A DNA stretch of 64,000 bases, taken from positions 24,518,001-24,582,000 of the forward strand of contig NC_053145.1 of NCBI RefSeq assembly GCF_016808335.1, in the 5' to 3' direction. A model generated the notes under the pieces. That model had not been told where the DNA came from, did not search any database, and worked only from the letters and a program-made list of their open reading frames with translations. Below, in pieces: positions 22,266 to 33,499 of this stretch; within the stretch, counting starts at the first letter, position 1; every line of letters begins with the position of its first letter. The stretch is from Panicum virgatum (Eukaryota; Streptophyta; Magnoliopsida; Poales; Poaceae). The position numbers and the translations under genes are program-made.

Positions 22266-25200
22266 ACGGTTGCTATATTGTCTTTGAATCTAGTTCGCCC
22301 TCATATATTTTCAAAACAAAAAAAATATGTTTTATTTTTCTTTACCACTTCCTTCACCTCCGCTACCAAATTTACCCTCATATCCTTTTTCTTTTATTTA
22401 TCTCTACCTTTACCCCTACTACCCAATAAAGGTTATCCTTGTACACACCTTTCGACACTTTAGGGTGAGTCTTTAGAGCCATTCTTTCTGGAACCCAATT
22501 CCTCATCTGGCTGCGAGATTCATCCCTCATAGAGCTACTTCAGGAAAACTCCTTCTCAAGGTTTAGCTGTGAGAATCCCTATCTTCATCTACGAGAGAAG
22601 GAGATGCTTTGAGCAACCGAGGACTATCGTTATCAGAATTCGACCTTTCATCTCGAATATATCTAAATTCTGTTGATGGTACCTCTTCTGAACTATAAAA
22701 AAAACAACAAAAAAATCCCATCAAGTTCCCGTGTCAAAGGTAACATCCGAGGTGTTTTTCACCAAGGAATATGCCTCGACATTGACCACCGTTTCATAGT
22801 CTGTACGACTCATTATTTTGGTCAAGGGATCACAAGGGCTAAGCCGATCGAATCAAGTGAACCAAAATCACATTCTTATCCTCGATTATCGATTGATGCC
22901 AATCAAATCATGTGATTCAAAATTCACTTCTTACTCCTTGATTTTGATTGATGCCCAATAGAAGTTACAAACACACTTCATTTCAATTGAACTTCTATTG
23001 GAATCTTAGGATGAATTGCTTTGCCATGCGAAGTTTCTCTCCTAAGGAAGGGATGAGTTGAAACTCATTTCCCTCGGGACACGAACTCAGAATCGTTCAT
23101 ATGGCCCATAGAGTTACACATCCTCTTTCATTACGGGGCCATGAATGTTCTCGTTGCTCTATTCGGAGTTCCCTTCAAAATTCGAGGTAAAGTTTTTCGA
23201 AAATTTAGAAAATACCTCGAATTACCCTTGCGAAAGCAAACCACCAGATCCAAAAATCCCTCCTGACCCTTTAAAAAAAAACACTTTCTAAGGGAAACCT
23301 TGAGGGGTTTAAAAACCATTTTGTGCAAAGAGTGGTCAAAAGATGTGGACTTTTTCTTCTGAAGAAATTCAGATTCGCACCCATTCCTAAACCACTCAAT
23401 GCCACATCCAAGGAGCTATGGTGGATGTTTTGTGCGATCTCGTTGTTGGTGCTAATTTTCTTTCTAACCCTTTTGCTTTCACTTTGTTAAGGTGACAAGC
23501 CCTTAGCACCAACTAACCTTCTTGAGCAATCTCAAAAGGGATCGAGATCAGGTGCCACCACAATCTTAGCTAAAATTACCAATGGTGATACCTTGAGGAG
23601 ATGATGTCCTTGCACCCACCGTTGTTTCCCTTTCTCCTCCAAACAGCCATCACCTCCCTCGTCAAAGCCTAAATCTCATTCCTCTGGCCCTCAAACTCCT
23701 TTCTTGATTTTCTTTAGAGAACTCAAGGGCCATGAACAACCTTAGTGATCGAATCTGGAGACCCATAAAGATGAGATCCTTTTTCATGAACATGAGAGTT
23801 CCTCTTTTATTCCAACGTAACTCTCATGAATCTCCATATTCATCATCCCCTTGTGCTAGGATAGTGCAACAAGTACATCCCTCTGAAAAACTAGTTCATA
23901 ATGCTTCTGATGAAAGGATGTAAATGCTTTTGCATATCACAACTTGTTTTACTATGGCACTAACCTTGCAGCTAGAAATGATGGAACGACAGTAGGTGAT
24001 GTAGTTGGGGTTTACATCACCTTTTCCTGGCTGCAACAGGGAAACCCCCTTGGTCAAGCTTGAGACTGTAAACAAGCACTACTGGGAGATAGCCCGGATT
24101 TCAAAAAAATAAAAATACTAAACTAATAAAAGCAAGAATATGTTGTCTGGATAGTATGCACCCTCGGGTATTTTTGGTCGCTAACCATTTTCAGGTTGAG
24201 ATTAAAACACGAGGGGCATGCGATGCCCGAAAACATGAGAACTGCACCAATGGTACCCTTGGTGATGGGACACACTTTGTAGGAGACACTGGCTTCGCAC
24301 ACTTGGCTCTAGGAGTCGTGAAAAAAAAGAAAGAAAGACTAAGAGTGGGGGTGATCGGTATGCACCTAGAAACAAATCCTTGCATACCAAGGATGGTGCT
24401 AGTTCTGCCTTGCTGAAAAAAAAGAAAACAAGAAAAGAAAAAAAACAAGAGAGAGAGAAAAAAGGGAAAAATAAAGCAAAATGAGAGTGAGCTAGCAGGC
24501 CCCGCATGGACCAGAGGCTGCGTCATGTCCGTGCCTCTAGGCCATGGCATTGGACTCTAGCAGACATCATCCCGCCGCCCAGCTCCACCCTACATTGCTA
24601 TCACCTACGCATGCAAAGCCTTAGTATAACCCCTATCCACTCCTAGCTTTGCATAGCTTCAGTCTAGTAGCTCAGGCACATTCAAAGCAAGAGGAATTGC
24701 TCCTCTTCCACTCTAGGCTCTTGCTGCACTACTTTAATTGGCACATGCTAGCATACAAGAAAGGAGACGTACTCTGCGTCTCCAATCCTAAAGTCGTGTG
24801 CCACCAGATAATGCCACCAAGGACCATGATCCCCTACACACTTCATGCTGATAGGATCTGGCCTTGTTGTCCGCTTGAGTCGGCGTGGGCATGTGCCTTC
24901 CTCCGCTTTCATCCTGCGTCAACCTGGAGGAGTCGTTGATGCCCATTTACGATCACGCCACCGCTGCAGCAACTCCAAGACTTCTATCCCATATGCTGCC
25001 TGTAAGAACACTCAGATATGTACAAAGGTAAGATAATGTTCACCTAACATTTATTCATGTTTATCTCTTTATGAGCTTAGCTTGATCATACAAATGCATG
25101 CTTCCTTAGTCTATTTTCGTATGCTTTGGCTTGGATGTCTTTTTCATGAGAGCCATCCATAGGCTTTTTAAATTAAGCATGGTGCTTAGGTTAAAAAAGC

Positions 25201-27623
25201 CTTCTTTAATCAAATATGACATGGTGTCGAGTTTGATTAATGAATTGTCAGAGTTAATACAATCATAGACTTTGTTGAATATCTTTTGTGAACTAACCCA
25301 TGCAGGAAGATTTTTAAAATCAAATGGGTAAGTCCTCAAGCTATATTTGTACTAGAGATAAACCAAGGCCCGGGATGAACTTCAACAAAAATTGCATGAC
25401 ATGCAAAGGAGGCACAGATCACCTTTCAAGGATCATAGTGAGTATATTGTTAGAAACCTCTTTGTTATGTTATGCAATTTTATCTTAGCCTTGTTTGAGC
25501 TTTTTTGAAAAGAAAAAAAATGGTGAACAGTAAAAAAACTTTTCAAAATAAATCTCTCTCTCGAAATAAAAAAATATAATAATGAAATAAAATGATGGCA
25601 AGCATTTTGGGATCCATGCTATATGAATCTTTTGAATTTGAACTTTCCTTAAAGCATGGATGTGAACAACAAATCCAAACAAAGTCCTTTATGCATATCC
25701 CAAGTATTTGTTGTCCACTAACCTTTTGCAGGAACGAAAAAAAGGGGAAGGAACAAGGACCGGCATACATAATTCCAACTCCAACACAGCGCTCCTTGGT
25801 CCGATAAGAAGACAGATGCATGAGGAACCAAGCTGAACGAATGCAAAGCTTTGCTTCATGTATATGATGCTTAACTTTTGCATTTTTGTTCATCGCTTGG
25901 CAAGTTCTTCCAGGTAAGTATTCCACACAACTCGTGCATCCTTGCCTCATGTTTCCACCCTGCTTAGTTACCCATCATTTAGCTTGCCATGAGAAAAAAA
26001 TATAATAATAAAAAATACAAAATACAAAATAAAATAAAATAGAAATTTAGTGCTCCAAATAAAAACATTCTTTGATTCAATGAAGTTTTGACTCCCCGGT
26101 ATTCAACCCTGGCAGAGTCCCTCTTGTTTCCACTTTTGTTTTTCTTTTGAATAAAGACAGGTACAGGAATAAGTGTGGGGGAGATCTCTAACATCACCAA
26201 TTGCAAACTCATTCGAGATCTCTCCCCCAAACATGTGCACAACATCGACGATCCAGCACGCTAAGGAGCAGGACAGAAGGAATCCAAGGAGGGATGGCTG
26301 AACCTTTGGTTCGACCAAACCACCTCTGACTTCATTCGGCTCCCTCTTCTTCCTCTTCAACAATGGTATGTGCAAACACACTCCTCATACTCCCTAAGTT
26401 CTTGAGTTTAAATGAATTCATACTAATCAATGAAAATAAACTCAATGAACCTTGCCAATTACCTTATGCACTCCATGCACTTCCACGATCAAATCTGCAT
26501 ACTCTTTATTCCTTGCATTCTTTCTAGTTCTTGTGAACAATTATTTTCATAGGGACCTGTGCTCTCTAAGTAATTGACTAGTGTGATATGATTAGATGAA
26601 TGGAACCATGCTCTTCCTTGCAAAGTACTTGGGGTTTCTTTTCAAAAAAATAAATAAATAGCTTGCTTCCTCAAATTATAATAAATTCCTACCAGAGCCA
26701 AAGTTTGAGCATCATGAAAAAACCTTTTGATTTTTCAGCTTGTCTATTGCTTTGAGCTTTGTCAAATTCTATGACCCCTGTTAGAAACTTTTCATACTCC
26801 CATGATCAAGATCACGTACACGTCCACTCACATGCTATGCTTCTACACTGGAAGATAGCAAGCATTTGCATCCACCACAAAATAAAACTCCAAGCCATAC
26901 CATGACCCCCTCTCTCTCCAAAGTTACCATCAGGGATGTGGGCTGTGCAAAAAGAAATAAATGATGCATTCCCAAAGAAGGTATGCCACATGCTCATAGA
27001 GCATGTTAAAAAAAAGAAAGATGCATACCCAACAAAGGTATGCCACAAGCCCACAAGGCATGTCAAAAAAAAGAGAGAGAAAAGAAGAGAAAAAGATAGC
27101 CCACATCCAAGAAAAATAAAGGAGAGAGATGATTCAATGAAAGGAGTTCATACACCATCCACCCAAAAAGAAAAAAAATAACCACACACTTGCACATCTT
27201 AATCAAGGTTTATGACATGTTTCTTCTTGGATCAAGTCTTTGACTTAGCAACATAAGCAAAGCAAGCATGCCTGTTTACTCCTACCCTGAGCTCCACATA
27301 AGCCTAATTAGATGATAGGAGAAAACAAGGCAACAACTTTGCCTTGGTGAGGATAAGAAACAAAAAAAAGAGAGTGATTCGAGAGAATAATTTGAGGAGC
27401 AAGACTATGCTTTTGTTTTCAAAAATAAAAAACAAGTTTCCAAGCAGGAAGAGTTAGGGACCTGAAATCTGCATTGTTCTATTCTTCAATTACCCAAGAA
27501 AGCATGGTAGCCACTCAAAAAGATTCACAAGGATCAGAAGAAGTTTGGAATAACTTGTATGCAGGTTACATCAAGGGAGTTGCATCCACCTTAGTCCTTC
27601 AACCTTTACTCAAGGACGAGCAA
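22266..27623 (+). other. Non-coding interior of B
   Basis: 5.4 kb without a credible gene. The ORFs are short and low-complexity, and none shows gag, protease, RT, integrase or chromodomain motifs. A/T-rich runs occur (24419-24480, 25500-25590, 25985-26045, 27065-27120). A near-inverted GGGGGAGATCTC pair lies at 26175-26230. The stretch around 23930-24180 is homologous by eye to 32880-33130, which suggests a shared Athila-derived 3' interior. Confidence 0.7.
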
Positions 27624-27643
27624 AGGGCTAAGTGTGGGGGTGT
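27624..27643 (+). other. Polypurine tract of B
   Basis: A GGGCTAAGTGTGGGGGTGT tract lies directly upstream of the 3' LTR start. The preceding GGACGAGCAAA is also found before the H1 tract at 31373. Confidence 0.75.
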
Positions 27644-28947
27644 TGTTGACAGTCCTTAAGTTCCATATCTTACCATCAACTCTTGCCGAGAACATTGACA
27701 AAACAAACACCAAACTAGAGATAGGAGTTTAATACTAATCATTTCCACAAGTTTTGGTGAATCACTATTTTCAGGAGACCATGTCTGCATACAGAGGAAA
27801 ACCATGCTCAAACAAAGATGAAAGTACACTTCAAAGCATTATATGAGAGCACAAAAATTGGAGGGACAAACCATTAGTCAATTCAACCCCCAAGACCAAG
27901 TAAAAAGACACTTCTGACAAATCAGAGGCAGATACAAGGATACAAGGGACAAATGACACACCATAACAAACAAAACTTCAGGGGAACACAAAGGGGCAAC
28001 ACCAGGGCCCACCTATCAGTTGTCCAGAGGAAAGTGGGCCTGAGAGGGTGCCATTTAGGGTCGGCCGACCCACTGGGTTGTTTGAACCCCTACTGGGCCC
28101 AAACAGGCCCATCTTTTGCCCGCAGACTCCCACCGCACTGCCTATGCCAGCCCCCTATGGTTCCACCTCGGAAGTTGACTCAAGGATCCACCCTTGGAGG
28201 GCTATATAAGAAGGAGGAGAGCCCCCCATTCAACACACAACAAGAAGAGCAAAGCTCCACTCCAAGGCAAAGCCCTGCCTCCGTAGTGCTTAGAAATGGG
28301 GAGAGAATGTGAGGGGTAGTTTGGAGGGGCGCCGGCCTGTCGGCGCTCTTCTCCGACTTGTACCTCGACGGATGCTTCCTTTCTTAAGTAAGTCTTTGTG
28401 ATCTTCTATGGTAGTTAGTCTTTTAGTAAATTAAGTTTTATTCTTTATTTGCTTACGGGATCATCGTCTGTCCTCATGACGGGTGCTCTAGTCTAATGGC
28501 TCAAGTCTTGGACGGAGTCGGGGCTAGAGTAGTAATCGCTAGCGTAGATGTGGTGTCTAGGCTAGCGGTTACTGTTGTTTGCATACCTTCTCCACGGTCT
28601 GTTGGGGTAGGCGGCAGGTGGTGACAGCCCTATCCATCCTTTGTAGTCCCCCACGTGAGGGTTGGGTGTAGAGCTAATAGCCGGATACTCCTGGCAGACC
28701 AGGAGTAAGCCGGTGCCCGAAGTAAGCAAGTGGAGGTAGAACCTATCTTTGCTAGAACTCTAAGCCATAGGGATCCTCTCTATCCTCGCCTACCTACCTC
28801 TTGTTTGTCCTTGGACGAATAAGTTAGAAGGCTAGTACCTCCGTTCCTTGTGGAAATATGATACCCTTGAATACTCACGGGTGATGTGCTACAATGGTAT
28901 CTCCGTACGCCTGCGGATTATTCTATGAACATTAAGAAATACCAACA
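27644..28947 (+). repeat. 3' LTR of B
   Basis: 1304 bp, TGTTGACAGTCC to AATACCAACA. The palindrome is at 28058-28071, TATATAA at 28203-28209, and the conserved downstream block near 28611-28650. It is followed by TACAC, where the H1 reading frame resumes. Confidence 0.93.
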
Positions 28948-29662
28948 TACACCAAGTATCTCAAGGATATCCTTGGCAATAAGAGGGTCCTGCCGACCAC
29001 CGAGGTCGTGCAGCTTACGGATGAGTGTAGCGCAGCTATACTCAATCCTCTCCTGGAGAAGAAGATGAAACCAGGATGCCCCACCATCACATGTTCCATT
29101 AGAGCTCAACACTTTAAGCACGCTCTTTGCGATCTGCGAGCAAGTATCCGCATCATGCCAAAGGTAATTTATGATAAACTTAACCATCATGCGCTTGCTC
29201 CTACTGCCATGTGTTTGCAGCTAGCTGACCAATCAATTCATCATCCCGCGGGGATCGCCGAGGATATTCCGGTGAAACTACAGAATTTCTCCGTCTCCGT
29301 TGATTTTGTCATTCTCGACATGGAGGTCGATACTACGACCCCTCTCATATTTGAGTATGACAAATGCACACATTGATGCGGGAGTTAGAGTAATCCAACT
29401 CAACATCAATGGGCAGAAGGAGAGATTCAGTTTCAGAATGAAGGATGAAAAGTGCTCGCAAATCAAAAGTTTCAACCGGAAGGAATCCGTGAAAGAGCTG
29501 GAGAAGCCATATTCCCTCCTCGAATTCATGGAGAATCTTCGAACTAGAGAGGAGATTAAGGTGTATAACCAACGGAACGCGAAGCAAAATATCCAATGTA
29601 GGATTTTTTTGGAATTTGGGAAGAAAGAAATCGAAGTAACTCTGCCTACACGGAAGGTGTAG
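28948..29662 (+). pseudogene. Athila-type protease region of H1
   Basis: Continues the H1 frame from 20934. The motif YLKDILGNK near 28957-28983 is the conserved gag-protease linker; the homologous place in H2 is 63922-63951 (YSRYFKDIMGNK). The catalytic site reads DLRAS at 29131-29145, where an active enzyme has a Gly after the second residue, so the protease is probably dead. The frame stops at 29374 and a +1 frame continues (29300-29662) with a NAHIDAGV segment typical of this region, ending TAG. No RT follows. Confidence 0.82.
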
Positions 29663-31384
29663 CAGAAGAAAGCGTCGCCACCAATGTCTCCATCAGGTGA
29701 CGACAACCAAACCCAAAGTATGGATAGTCTCGCTCAGGACGAGAAACTCGAGCCCTTGCCATGAGGTATGTGGTAGTTATCCATTCCTGCATTTGCATAT
29801 AGGATAGTTTATATTCTTGCATAGTTTTCCCTTTCACATCAAGGCATGTTTAAATTCTCGCAAATGCATTCTTTCGACTTTACATTGCATACAAAAAAAA
29901 ATCGGCCAAGATGGCAGACCTACTGAGCTTCATTCAAGCTTGGGGGGTGCCGATGTATCCAGGTAAGTCATCCGACCTATCCTTTCGTCTTGTGTCCTAA
30001 AAAAATTAGTTAGTTTAAATCATTCAAAAACTCAAAAAAATTAAAAGTATAAAATAAAATAAAAACAAAAACAAAATAAATAAATTAAAGCACAAAAAAA
30101 TATTTCATGCTTTGAATAAAACTCCTAGCTTTTATGTGTGGAAATCCGTGTGAGCTCTTATCATGGAAATGATGTATAGTTGCTCTGTCCATGCTTTGCA
30201 AGTGCCTCGTATACAACTTTTTATCCTCCTAGTACTTGAACTAGTTGGCACATGAGTAGTTCCACTAAAATCTGGTTATATGGGAGCATGAGCTTGATTT
30301 CCTAGTCTAAGTTGCTGTGAGATTTGAGACAGCCCGAATCGGAATAAACCTGCTCTCTCTAGTAGGGAACCTCTCGGAATTTGTTTAAAATGAAACATGG
30401 TAAAGATTTCCCCTTTGGTTTGCATGTCCTACCCAGAGCCATAAAGTTTTATCATATGAACCGATATAAACTACATTGAGTTATTTTGAGCTTTGCCGAA
30501 TGGTGAGTCCGTTCGAGGAAGGAACTTGTCATCTACCGATCTTTCTCCTTTGCGTACCCATTGTTTTGCTAGCCTCAAAATGTCTGGCATATCAATTACC
30601 TACCCCGGGTATTGATATCCACCTTCACTAGACAATTCCCCTCACAACAAAACCCAAAATCTCCACAGTGAACCTATCCATCTCGAATGGTCTATCCAAG
30701 CAATGCTCCATTCCAATAACTCTATCCTCATGGAGTGTGGGTCATCTTCCTTAAAAAAAATGGAGCAGAAGCAATGAAAAAAAATGGAGAGACAAGACCC
30801 ATATCTCCACTCAAAAGAGTTGATATAAGGGGCTCAAATAAAAAGACCAAAAATTTTCTATGTGTGAGTCCATTTCCTCCCTCTCCCCTAAACATTTACC
30901 TTCCATAAGATAGGGATTTGATCGAGTACCAACCTTTTGCGAACCACTCTTTGGCTCAGCAACACAGATAACCAAGTTATGCTACACTCTCCCTAACTAA
31001 AAAACTCCACATATCAGCCTTATAGTAGGAAGAAGATGGTCAAATTGTCCGACCATGGTGAGGATCATATGCCTTAAGCGACTTGAGAGTACCATCGGGG
31101 AATCTTAAAATATTTTTAAAAAACTTGCAAAACTCCAAGATGGGAACCTGAACAGGAAGCAGGAAATATTTCGGTAAAGGTTGTTCAGTCTCTAAACCGC
31201 CCAAGACGATGGATGAAATGCGTGTAAGCCCCATCTCCAGAAACCAAGGTATGAGCCAACATATTCAAAGTACATATGGGTTAGAGTAATAAGTTGTGCA
31301 TAAGGTTTCTGCAGGGTATGAGCATTGATGCAACTCCTGATCCACCGAGCCTCAGCTTTAGCTTTGCTCGAGGACGAGCAAAAG
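29663..31384 (+). other. 3' untranslated interior of H1
   Basis: 1.7 kb with no supported ORF. A purine tract AAGCTTGGGGGG at about 29938-29949 looks like a secondary polypurine tract. The remainder is A-rich spacer (30000-30110, 30755-30860). RT, RNase H and integrase are absent. Confidence 0.7.
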
Positions 31385-31400
31385 TTTAAGCTTGGGGGGG
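31385..31400 (+). other. Polypurine tract of H1
   Basis: TTTAAGCTTGGGGGGG lies directly upstream of the LTR start TGTTGACGGC. It is preceded by GAGGACGAGCAAAA, a motif typical of Athila-type tracts. Confidence 0.88.
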
Positions 31401-32813
31401 TGTTGACGGCTATTATTTCCCATTCTGACCGTCAACTTCTCGGGAATAAATTGAGCCTTGCACCATGTTCCATACATATTTTACCTATTTCTAACAAATT
31501 CCATAAGTTTTGGTGGTTTGAGATGTTTTGTAGGATTATGCCCAGAATATGCAAGAAACAACACTAAATGGAGCATCTACAAGGATAGTGAAACATGGAT
31601 ATAAGAAGACACCATTATAAACATTGTCAAATTCCAAATTTAACTCTGCCATATTGAAGAGCTCGTCGAGATGATCGAATTGGACATTTGGTTCACCCAA
31701 TTGGGAGTCTGGATGCAAAAGTTATGCAAATTACAAGTTCTGGACTCGTGTTGTGCAGAGGCTACAGGCCGGCCGGCCTCACCTAGGCCGGCCGGCCCGG
31801 CACCTTTGCCGAAAAAATATTGCCTTGCCACAAGACCATTAGGGACCCTCCAATGGACCCCTATGCACTGGAGATATAAGCAAATACAAAGGATATGACT
31901 GAAAGGCCTAGCACATAGATTAAAGGACCCATCTGCAGCACTTACCGAGTTCTTTTGGCCCGGAGCACCACTATGGACTTCATGACCCTTGGATCAAGAT
32001 GTCGGTGAATTCCTCTAGCTTAGGCTTTGTACATAGATTAAAGGACCCATCTGCAGCACTTATCGAGTTCTTACTTGTGTGCGGAAGTAATTCCTCTAGC
32101 TTAGGCTTTGTACCTATCTTGTTTATCGGGATCTTACCTTGCGGGTTTTCTCGCCCGGACTAGGGATGCACAAGTTAGTTCCCTAGTTGAAGGGGATTTC
32201 TCTTGAATGCGTCAAGACAAATCCTAACACCGAGTATGGACGTGTTGTCTGAGCTCAGTGTTAGCTAGAAAGTGTGTTCCACCCCACGGAACCGTTGTGG
32301 TAGGCGGCAGGTGGTGACGGCCCTGTCCATCCCTCGTAGTCCGTCACATTTGGGTGTTTTCATAGTAGTAGTTGCAGGTTGCCGTTGGACTCCCCTCTCA
32401 TCCCTTTCTGAAGTCCTTCCTCTTCCAGCTGCCGAAGTAAGCTCTAGGTTCCCGATAACTAGTTAGAATCAAGGTTTAGTCTAGAGAGGCTAGCTCGATA
32501 GTTTATAATTGTTTTAGGAGTCTTTCTCACTCATTGTCCTCCCAACTGCTTACCTCTCTAAGGATTAGAGTCTCCTGTGTCAGACGGTCATCGTTGGCCA
32601 TTATCTTATCCTATCATATCAGGCTTACCCCCACTAAGTTAGTTGGTTGATATCTTTAGTAAAGTTTGTCATTCAATTCTTCGATGCTCTTTAACCTTAG
32701 TGCTTCCTAGAGGAAATATACGATACCCTGGAATACTCCAAGGTGAACTGCTACAGTGGTGATTCTGTGTGCTTATGGAATCCATATTCTATTGAGCGTA
32801 AGAAATGCCAACA
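31401..32813 (+). repeat. 3' LTR of H1
   Basis: 1413 bp, TGTTGACGGC to AAATGCCAACA. It holds the palindrome AGGCCGGCCGGCCT (31766-31779) and a second GGCCGGCCGG run at 31786, with a TATATAAG-like box at 31873. The part 31913-32115 contains two interleaved local duplications absent from the 5' LTR remnant. Flanking sequence from 32814 belongs to another element. Confidence 0.92.
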
Positions 32814-33499
32814 CACACACGAGGACTGCAACCACCTTAAGGTCCTCTTCAAAAAAATCTTTGGAAGAATGGTTGTAAATGTATATGTTTATTGTAAACA
32901 TTACAGATTCTGTGGGTGCACTATGGCACTGACCTTGTAGCTAGCTTCAACAATTGGTGTTGAAACAAGGACCCATCACGCTGCAAGAACTCCCATGGTC
33001 AAGCTTACGACCATAAACAAAACTACCGGGAGATAACCTTGATTATCATTTATTTATTTCCCGATTAATAAAATGCAAGAGCTTGTTCTAGGATATAGCT
33101 TTCATTCGGGTATTTTTGGTTACTAACCATTTCTGGTGGAGGTCAGAAAGAATGATGGATAGGCAACACCTATGAACATGTGAGCTACTCTTTGCATCTC
33201 CCAGAAATCACATGTGGATTCTTTGAATTTTTTCGTGAACCGGGCTACGGCAAGTATAAGAACAAACTCGGCCTTATCTGTTACGGCTTTTTATGAATCT
33301 GAAACCGGTGCTTCATTTTTCTCTCAATATTTTGTACCCACATTCAAATTGGCCAAAATAAGTATTGTATATGGGACATTACTCCACAACATTTGTGTTA
33401 TACATTTTCTCTGATTCTATCTCTAATCCACTCAAATCTGACTATGAATATTCCTGTTTCTGCTAAACTAATCTGAATTTCAGTTTCGATTAAACTACC
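32814..33499 (+). other. Athila-like interior fragment
   Basis: No LTR end or credible ORF. By eye 32880-33130 matches the B interior at 23930-24180 (CTATGGCACTGACCTTG, GGTCAAGCTTACGACC, GGGTATTTTTGGT). This suggests the 3' non-coding interior of a related element that hosted the solo LTR beginning at 33500. The host resumes at 36506. Confidence 0.6.

Larger units (their letters stand above)
20935..28947 (+). mobile_element. Gypsy-like element B, gene-free (LARD-like)
   Basis: 8.0 kb with LTRs of 1305 and 1304 bp, a tRNA-Asp primer site and a polypurine tract, but no gag or pol motif in its 5.4 kb interior. The target duplication is TACGC on the left (20930-20934) and TACAC on the right (28948-28952); the single difference is a CG-to-CA change expected from methylcytosine decay. 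The insertion splits H1 between gag and protease without losing a codon. It resembles a large retrotransposon derivative of the Athila group: LTR ends, primer site and a GAGCAAAGGGC-type purine tract are all shared with H1. Confidence 0.93.
6014..32813 (+). mobile_element. Athila-type host element H1 (contains A2 and B)
   Basis: A composite span. The truncated 5' LTR (6014-7062) is homologous to the 3' LTR (31401-32813). A tRNA-Asp primer site lies at 7071. Gag resumes at 19270 after A2, and protease resumes at 28948 after B; the polypurine tract is at 31385. After removing A2 and B the H1 interior is only about 4.4 kb. It has gag and protease but no RT, RNase H or integrase, so it was probably mobilised by a partner element. 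Both insertions have target duplications, which fixes the order: H1 first, then A1, A2 and B. Confidence 0.88.

Noticed and set aside
24191..24550. Minus-strand 119-codon ORF with hydrophobic Phe/Leu runs in B
   Set aside because: Produced by A/G-rich tracts read in reverse; no homologous frame and no start context.
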